Positions 57,756 to 64,000 of a stretch of DNA of 64,000 nt are shown here, in pieces. Origin of the DNA: Otatea glauca (lineage: Eukaryota; Streptophyta; Magnoliopsida; Poales; Poaceae); the NCBI GenBank assembly GCA_036346275.1, contig CM070723.1:48748743-48812742 (forward strand), given 5' to 3'. The position numbers and the translations under genes are program-made. The notes beneath the pieces were generated by a model. It was not told where the DNA came from, ran no database searches, and saw only the letters and a program-made list of their open reading frames with translations. The number at the start of each line of letters is the position of its first letter. The stretch's first letter is position 1.

Positions 57756-58713
57756 CTCACGAGCAGGGTTAACAATTTCGTTTTCGAACTGAATTTCGAG
57801 AATTGCTAGGCACCGGTTTTTCGCGAAAACCGGTCGAAATTCGGTAAAAACCGATCGGTTTGCGAAAGTTAAACAAGTGGTCAAACCAATTCAAAAAAAA
57901 CAAAAACCGGTCGAAAAGCTCGAAAACCGGTGGTCGGTTTTCGACGAAAACCGACAACAGAAGGAAAAATGGTGGAAATGAAAGGAAAAATTGAAAAAAA
58001 ATGCAAAAAAAATTGAAAAATTACACAAAATCCCAATTAATCAATAAAATACCTCAGAGAAATTTAAATAATTTTTTAAATCATTTGTTACTTCTAAAAA
58101 ATCCAAAACAGCAATTAAGGAAAAGGAACAAAGATATTGTCAGATTTTTATAAATATTTATAAGATTTTTTATATTTTGAAAATTTAATGTAACCATAAA
58201 TAATTCCAAAGTATTATGCAATAAAATTTTCAAAAATATTAGACCTCATTTAGTACCTATATAAAATCAAAAATAGAAGAGCATATACAATGATAATATC
58301 ACTTTAATTTTTAAAAATACACATATCGATCATCTTACGAAAATTTTACATAATCATTGTAAATAAGTTATAACATCACAAAAAAGTTTAAGAAATATTA
58401 GACTTCATTTTGTGCCCTAGAAAATAAAAACTAAAGAGCATATATTGTGACAAGATTATCGCTCGAATTTTTAAAAAATGTACGTATCTGATAATAATCT
58501 GAAAATTTTATAAATCATTAGGATGGCCTCAGGACCGCACAAAAAAAATCTAAAATTTTTTTGACACTTTTTGCAAAATTTCTTCAAATTTTTTAAATTT
58601 ACTATTCATCTGAACGGTTTTTCGAACGGTTTTACTTGCCGAACCGACTCGGCACGGCCGGTTTTTGCGAAAACCGATCGGTTTTCGTCGGCATTTTAAA
58701 CCCTGCTCACGAG
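57756..58713. mobile_element. Non-autonomous hAT element with 8-bp duplication
   Basis: The element, 57764-58705 (942 bp), begins CAGGGTTAACAATTTCG and ends GCATTTTAAACCCTG. The duplication CTCACGAG is perfect at 57756-57763 and 58706-58713. AT-rich, with ACCGGTTTTCG-like subterminal repeats at both ends, and no transposase. It is related in its ends and subterminal GGTTTT motifs to the TSA intron element. Confidence 0.85.
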
Positions 58714-59244
58714 TCAAGTACCACGATTTCCTACACCAAACTGTGTTTCAATGTGCACTTCATCTTGAAGCACTTTAAGAATTATGCATGCTCAGTACCT
58801 GCTGCTGGCTAGGACTGCAAGTACAACCTGATTCACATCAAATAGCCTAGTTAAAATGGCTCTCTGTTCAGAACAGGAGCAGCTGAGAGCGTGTGACCAA
58901 GCAGCAAGTACAACCGTTCTACCACTAGTACAGTACATATGGCTCCTTTATTTCTCTATTTTTTCATTTCTTTATTTTTTCTCCTAAAAGTCATGAGGAA
59001 AAACCAAAAATTAATGAATTAAAGAATCAGTAGAGCGCAGACTCCGAGGCAGGCAGGCAACACCTGAGCGTTGCCGTCTCGAGGGCATGTTCAATAAAAT
59101 CATTTTAGCTCATTCTTAATATGCCTACTTCAATTTTATTCTACGTGAAAGGGTGAGAAAAAAAAAGAAAGAAGAGAGTCAGCTCTTAACATAGCACAGG
59201 AAATAAGATAGATTAGTAATATACAAGAGGAAAAAATTGTTTCT
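58714..59244. other. Spacer without recognised features
   Basis: AT-rich sequence between two hAT elements; no gene was seen. Confidence 0.35.
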
Positions 59245-60173
59245 GAAAATTGGCTACCGAATTTCTCGGTTCAAATTCAAAAACCGAACCAAATTAACCA
59301 ACAAAATTCGATTCGGTTATTTCGGTAAAACCGAAATTTTGTGAGGAAGACTACAACAGGCATACCTTGCCCAGTAGGCATCGCGGTTGCACTTGTGGAG
59401 GGGGACCCTGTTGTCCATGGCCACCTTCTCAGATTGGGTGAGGAGGAACTCAGGCACAGCAGATCTGCGCAGAGTTAGAGTGTGAGCATGAGGTAGTCAC
59501 AGATCCACCTCCCTATCGATCGCCCATCCACGCCTCCACACCTCCCTCGACGCGGAACTCATCCGCCCATCCACTCCTCCCTCCGCCAGTCTGCCCATCC
59601 ATGTCTCCCTCCGCGTGAAGCATGAGCGTCGCGAGCACTAAGAAGATTTGCGTGAGAAGCTAGGGGGCCTGAGGCAGAACCAGCACACGGCAAGGAAGGG
59701 CACGTTGAGGAGCGGTGCGCAGGAGGATTGGATCTTCCGACGAAGCATTTGGGTGAAGAGGAGGAGGTCGACAGGCGGGACAAGGCCCAAGAACGCGAGC
59801 AGCGACATCGCTAGCTCCCATGCCTGCAGTGAGCTCTGCAGGCCGATGAGCCACTGGTTGACGGTGAGGAGTGTGGAGGGGTGAGCGCATGCATGGGTCA
59901 GGTTGCTCCAAATGGGGTAATTGGGGATGGAGTGACGAATCTGCCGAGTGCCGATTCGATCTAGGGTCAGGTGGCGAATGGGCATTTTTTTGAAACCAGT
60001 GATTCGGCATATTGGTTAGTTCGGTTTTCGGTGCGCAAAAACCGAACCAAAACCCGAATAATATCAAAACATGAACTGAAATATAAACCGAAAACTAAAA
60101 AACAGGTTTTTTTTCGATTAATTCAGTTTAGTCTGGTTTTTCAATTTTAGTTAAAAAAAAGTGCCCACCCCTA
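59245..60173. mobile_element. Truncated relative of the GGGGTGGGCA hAT family
   Basis: The right end reads TGCCCACCCCTA (60162-60173), identical to the right TIR of 37569-39015. The ACCGAACCAAATTAACCAA subterminal sequence near 59280 matches the other copy near 37670. The left TIR is missing and no duplication pair was found. The GC-rich centre (59370-59960) differs from the centre of the other copy, so cargo varies between family members. Confidence 0.7.
59345..59470 (-). pseudogene. Possible captured exon inside the truncated hAT element
   Basis: A - strand frame reads AVPEFLLTQSEKVAMDNRVP then LHKCNRDAYWARY, which looks like real coding sequence. It has a possible acceptor-side pyrimidine tract upstream. 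I do not recognise the parent gene with confidence. Confidence 0.35.
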
Positions 60174-60524
60174 CTTGCAACACCGTGACTTCTTGTTCAT
60201 CTTCTTCTCAACAAAAGGGGAGCCCAGGAATTAATTAAAAACTGCCGGATTATAAATTCCTTGTGTTCCCCGATTGTGGAAACCAAAAATTTGCGAAAAC
60301 GAAAAACAAAAGGAAGTGTTTACTTTTCTCTTATGCAAAAAACCGGAAAAAAACTTCGAAAACACCAGGAGCTCAAGCTCTGATGGATCAAGATGAGCAG
60401 GGGAAAAAACGGAGGAAAAAGCGAGACTATTCGGAGAAGGCGAATTCTTGATTTGATCTAGCTAGTAGTGGAGTGGAGTAATGGAGTATTAGTAAATGTG
60501 GTTATTCCACCACGCGCGCCGCGT
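60174..60524. other. Spacer, probable 3' region of the DUF506 gene
   Basis: It contains A-rich + strand sequence and a short lysine-rich open frame without domain support. It probably includes the 3' UTR of the - strand gene ending at 60525. Confidence 0.35.
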
Positions 60525-61828
60525 TCAGAGCACGGAGGCGAGGCCAGTGACCACCTTCCCCTTGGGGCTCTTCATCTTGCTTGCCTCCAGCTCCACCGGG
60601 CGCCACGGCGATGGCGACGGCGACATCACCACCGTGATCTTCTCCTCGCCGACGCTGCCGTCCTCGACTGAGGCGGCGGCGTTGTGTGCCTTTGTCTTCC
60701 AGTCGAAAAGCTGCTCGAACTCGCCGGAGAAGCTCGCGGCAGACACCGGCGTCAGGGCCGGCGAGGGCGGCGGCTGCTTGTCCGAGCAGCGGACGTGGGG
60801 GGAGAGCCACTTGGCGCGCATGTACTCGGGCTTGCGCCAGGGCGGGAAGTGGAGGCCCTTCTTCTTGAGGCTCTGACGCGCGGCCTCGGCGACGACGGCG
60901 ACGATCTGCCCGAGGCGGTCCGGGGTTCCCACGAAGAGCGGGGGCAGCGCCTGCAGCGCCGCGCGGTACGCCTTGGTCGACCGCGCCACCTCGAACACCA
61001 AACGGAAGTCCACCTCCACGATCAGCCTCGTCCCCGCCTCCACCACCGCATCGATGTACTCGTGCTCGCCTGCATGCAGTGCCGGTCAGCGCCGGTGATC
61101 CCACACAAATCTTTAGCGGTGTCCAATTACGAGAGGTGGTTGGTTAATTTACCTGCGGGGTAGGAGGGGGTCTTGTCCCACCGCGACTTGCAGACGGCAG
61201 CGTCGTAGCCGAGTGCTATGAGGCCATCGGTGACGGCGCGGCGGACGTCGGCCTTCTTGCCACCCTTGCGGGACCTCTCAGCGATCCTGGACGCGTCGGC
61301 AAGGAGGTTCCGCTCCGCCACGCTCGCGCTCTGCACCAAACCCTGCGACAGAAGAACAAAAACGCCGCCTTGATCACTCTGACGAGCAATTCCGGAAGCG
61401 ACACTCTTTGAGTCCGAGCAAACTTGTACCTTTAGCGCCTCCAAGGCGTCGCCGGCCGCGGCCGGCGCGACCGCGGCGGGGGCGGAGTAGTCGGAGGGAA
61501 GGAAGTCGAACTCCTCGTCGTCGCTGCCGTCGTGATGGCCGCTCCCGTTGAAGCAGTTGCAGCGCCCGCGCGGGGGCCGCTCCACGGCGGCCGCATCTTC
61601 CATGAAGTTGAGCACCATCCGGTCAAGCTCGAGCCCCACCGAACCCGCCTCCGCCTCACCGGACGGCGGCCTCTCGTCCCTGTCCCTCTCCTTCCCATCC
61701 CCAGCCAGCCGCTCCGCCGCGGCCACCCGCACCAGCAGCCTCCGGAACCTCCACACCCTCGCCGGCGCCGGCGGCCTGGGCTGCTCCATCGCGCCGTGGT
61801 GGTTCCTGAGCTGGAACGGCAGCGGCAT
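60525..61828 (-). CDS. DUF506 / PDDEXK-like family protein, three exons, complete
   Basis: Exons on the - strand: 61828-61430, 61342-61153 and 61069-60525. GT-AG introns and consistent phases give 377 aa. Family hallmarks in order are LDRMVLNFMEDAAA, GRCNCFNGSGHHDGSDDEEFD, GLVQSASVAERNLLADASRI, GYDAAVCKSRWDKTPSYPAG, EHEYIDAVV, LIVEVDFRLVFEVARSTKAY and SLKKKGLHFPPWRKPEYMRA. This is the plant DUF506 family, described as PDDEXK-nuclease-like; its molecular role is not established, and some members respond to stress or iron/phosphate status (general knowledge). The 87-bp intron 1 is stop-free and a multiple of three, so its retention would keep the frame. First-exon GC content is high, typical of grasses. 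Confidence 0.9.
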
Positions 61829-62500
61829 CGATCTCCACGACGCGCCCTTACCAGTCTAACACCGCACCCACTCCACCACCATTCCCCCACCTCAAACCAC
61901 CCGCCCAACCACCGTCCCAAGTTGCCGAGACAAGAATGGCTCGCGGCTGCTACACGGCCAGCCAACCTCTACACCATCCTACTGTCCTTACAACGGAAGT
62001 TCGCCGACCACGGCCATCTCAGGCATTTCGCTATCTCTTCTTGGTTCCACACACGAACGGAGACGAAGGATTCGCGAGACGAGGGGAAAGTTGGGGGAGT
62101 GACCGAGTGAGTAGTTCGCGAGGTATTATGTAGAGGGGGAGGGAGGGGGATGACGTGGCGGGTTTGGTGGACCCGATGAGTACGTGGCGCAGTGGTGGAG
62201 GCGTTTGCGGGGGGGAAACGACGTTGACAGGTGGGCCCAACAGGTGGCTCACGGTATTGCTGCCGCTGAGGAAGAGGGGAACTCTGTGTGCGCCGTGGAA
62301 TGACGGATTTGCCCCTGGGTGGGGTAGGAACAGTTTGGGAGGGATGGTCTCTTGTTTCCCTTTTGGAAGGAATTTCCTCTTATTTTGGCTTCTTGTTTTA
62401 CATGCAAGGTATTATTTGCATTCAACCTGTAAGCATGTATATAAGTATTAGGCATGGACAATTATATGGTTTTAGTTATTTATATATTTTATCACATAAG
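61829..62500. promoter_or_regulatory. 5' UTR and promoter region of the DUF506 gene
   Basis: A C-rich 5' flank runs to about 62120. It is followed by a purine-rich GAGGGGGAGGGAGGGGGA tract (62131-62150) that could be G4-forming, then a less ordered promoter region. No TATA box was fixed. The assignment rests on position only. Confidence 0.4.
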
Positions 62501-64000
62501 ATTTTTGTTAATATAGAGAAGACAGAAGGAGGAGAGTATAACTATCACTTCGTGAAGAGACGATCATATAGATGTATAAATCAACATCGCATGAGTTATT
62601 GTCTATAATAATCACTTTTTTCATATCATAATTAAAATATTATAGGATCTTATAAAGACAACGTTAAGATTTCATCTATTGTAAAAGCTGTCTTTAGATG
62701 ATACAGAAGAGCATATAGACAATAGTCGTCTTACATACTCTTCACAAGTTAGCTGTGAAAATACAGTTAACAATAAGTGTGATGTAGAAATCCATGTGCC
62801 TATTTGGAATGATGCAGATATTTCACACGAAACGGTTTAGCTTCTATAGAAATCTCAAAAAAATTCCACATACCTAACTCTTTTACTACTAAGCTGCTAT
62901 AGTATGTAATTGTGTATTTTAACGTTACTACTAGGCAGAATACCAACATTAGTAGCGACTAACAATATGATATCAACAGTAGAATCACTACGAAATGGCA
63001 ACTGCGTATTTTCAAATGTGTTGCCGATAAGGTGTACGAGTGATGTCAATTGCATGTGATTGTCATGCATACGTCGCTACTGAACTAGTCAAAAAATAGT
63101 TTGAATCAATACGTCAAGGATAATTTGATAGTCAAGTGCAATCAAATTACAACAATCGAACTACTACCAAGAGACCAAAATAACCTTGAAAACATTATGT
63201 ACGTTTGAAAATGCAAAATGCAATTGATTGATAGCATTATTGCTTTTGCTATCACACTAGCGACAAATCTTAGAGAGTGATCGCTTATGTAACCTCCGCA
63301 CCTCAACTTTTGCAAATATAGCTCCTCCCTCTACGCACATTCATTTGCAAATTTGTCTTCTCTCCTCCTGCGAAAAGTACGGCAGGCGATACATGTCCCC
63401 TGCCGCACCCAGGGAGTGCAGAAGCCGACGGAGTTCGGCCGACCGCGGCAGCAACATGCCCCACCGCAACAGGTCGCTTCCGCGCTACCTGAGCATGGCA
63501 CCGATCTCCTGCCGTGCTCGCCACCACGCTGCCGCGCTAGACTGTCCTGCTGCGGCGTCGGTCAGCTTCTGCGCTCTTTTTGTACAGTAGGGAACACATG
63601 TCGTCTTCCGCGATGAGGGGGAGGCCAAATTTGCAAGTACGTATGTGGGGGTTAAATTTAAAAAAACAGGATCTACTGAGCTAGATAAAGGATGATTTAC
63701 AAATCTTAGTCGATTTTATTTGGAGCTTTCATCTTTTTTAAAAAAAAGAGAGAGAAAGAAAAAGCTCCACAGCCCTGCCTTACCATAGCCAGAACCGGTG
63801 GCGAATTTGTAAATTAAGCACACAGCGAGGGTCAAATACCATAGCGTATCAAAAAGGTACAGTACATCCGGGACCCACTGGGCCCGTGGTCTGCATGGGC
63901 CGTCGTGTAGCGGCCGGGTCGAATCCAACGCCTGGGCAGGAGGACACGTGGCGCCTGTCGGAAGCCCCGGGCGGGGCGGGGACAGCGATGGCCACAGCTG
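62501..64000. other. Intergenic region to window end
   Basis: AT-rich to about 63300, then GC-richer. The last 100 bases (ACACGTGGCGCCTG, with a G-box CACGTG) look like a promoter of a gene beyond the window, but no coding region is visible. Open frames at 63303-63616 lack domain support. Confidence 0.35.

Noticed and set aside
61432..61965. 177-codon - strand frame rich in Arg, Gly and Trp
   Set aside because: It is an alternative frame of the DUF506 first exon and its GC-rich 5' UTR.
1..64000. CRISPR array, bacterial operon, tRNA or rRNA genes
   Set aside because: No regular short repeat-spacer pattern, no ribosome-binding or operon layout, and no recognisable RNA gene sequence was seen.

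Overview
This is plant nuclear DNA, almost certainly from a grass (Poaceae, probably a panicoid). It holds intron-containing genes with grass-like proteins, very long LTR retrotransposons with tRNA-iMet-type primer binding sites, hAT/Stowaway/Tourist elements with classical target duplications, and GC-rich first exons. There is no bacterial-style gene organisation. No RNA gene and no CRISPR array was recognised.

Three host genes look potentially functional: (1) a complete 8-exon plastid tryptophan synthase alpha chain gene (TSA), + strand, 19101-23494; (2) a two-exon gene for a PET100-like cytochrome c oxidase assembly protein, + strand, exon 1 at 39560-39688 and exon 2 at 53217-53315, split by a 13.5-kb intron full of retrotransposons; (3) a three-exon DUF506/PDDEXK-like gene, - strand, 61828-60525. 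A fourth, a guanylate-binding-protein family gene, survives only as degraded 3' exons (- strand, about 57210-55120).

The rest is mainly nested mobile DNA. 1-16.8 kb: a decayed Ty3-type element with an antisense coiled-coil ORF is split by a complete but dead 12.9-kb chromovirus-like element (620-13512, 3.6-kb LTRs, perfect duplication CCATC). 24.2-33.05 kb: a gag-only Ty3-type element with about 2.9-kb LTRs, whose gag is cut by a solo LTR that itself carries a second solo LTR of the same family. A third member follows at 33134-35099. 35.3-39.0 kb: a Stowaway MITE, a diverged repeat array and a gene-fragment-carrying hAT element (37569-39015). 39.7-52.5 kb, inside the PET100 intron: a long solo LTR, a CRM-like element (41799-49891) nested in it, and a 1.7-kb LTR element (50658-52394) carrying a captured KNOX homeobox fragment. 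54-60 kb: another solo LTR, the broken GBP gene, a Tourist MITE, a hAT MITE and a truncated hAT relative.

The duplications at element edges were read directly from the sequence and give the nesting order with good confidence. Family names (chromovirus/Tekay-like, CRM-like, Tat-like) are inferences from protein motifs and layout.

The most interesting points are the captured KNOX homeodomain fragment in a small LTR retrotransposon, the loss of the expected GT donor at PET100 exon 1 next to an LTR that supplies in-phase GT sites, the gag-only element, and the self-nested solo LTR family.
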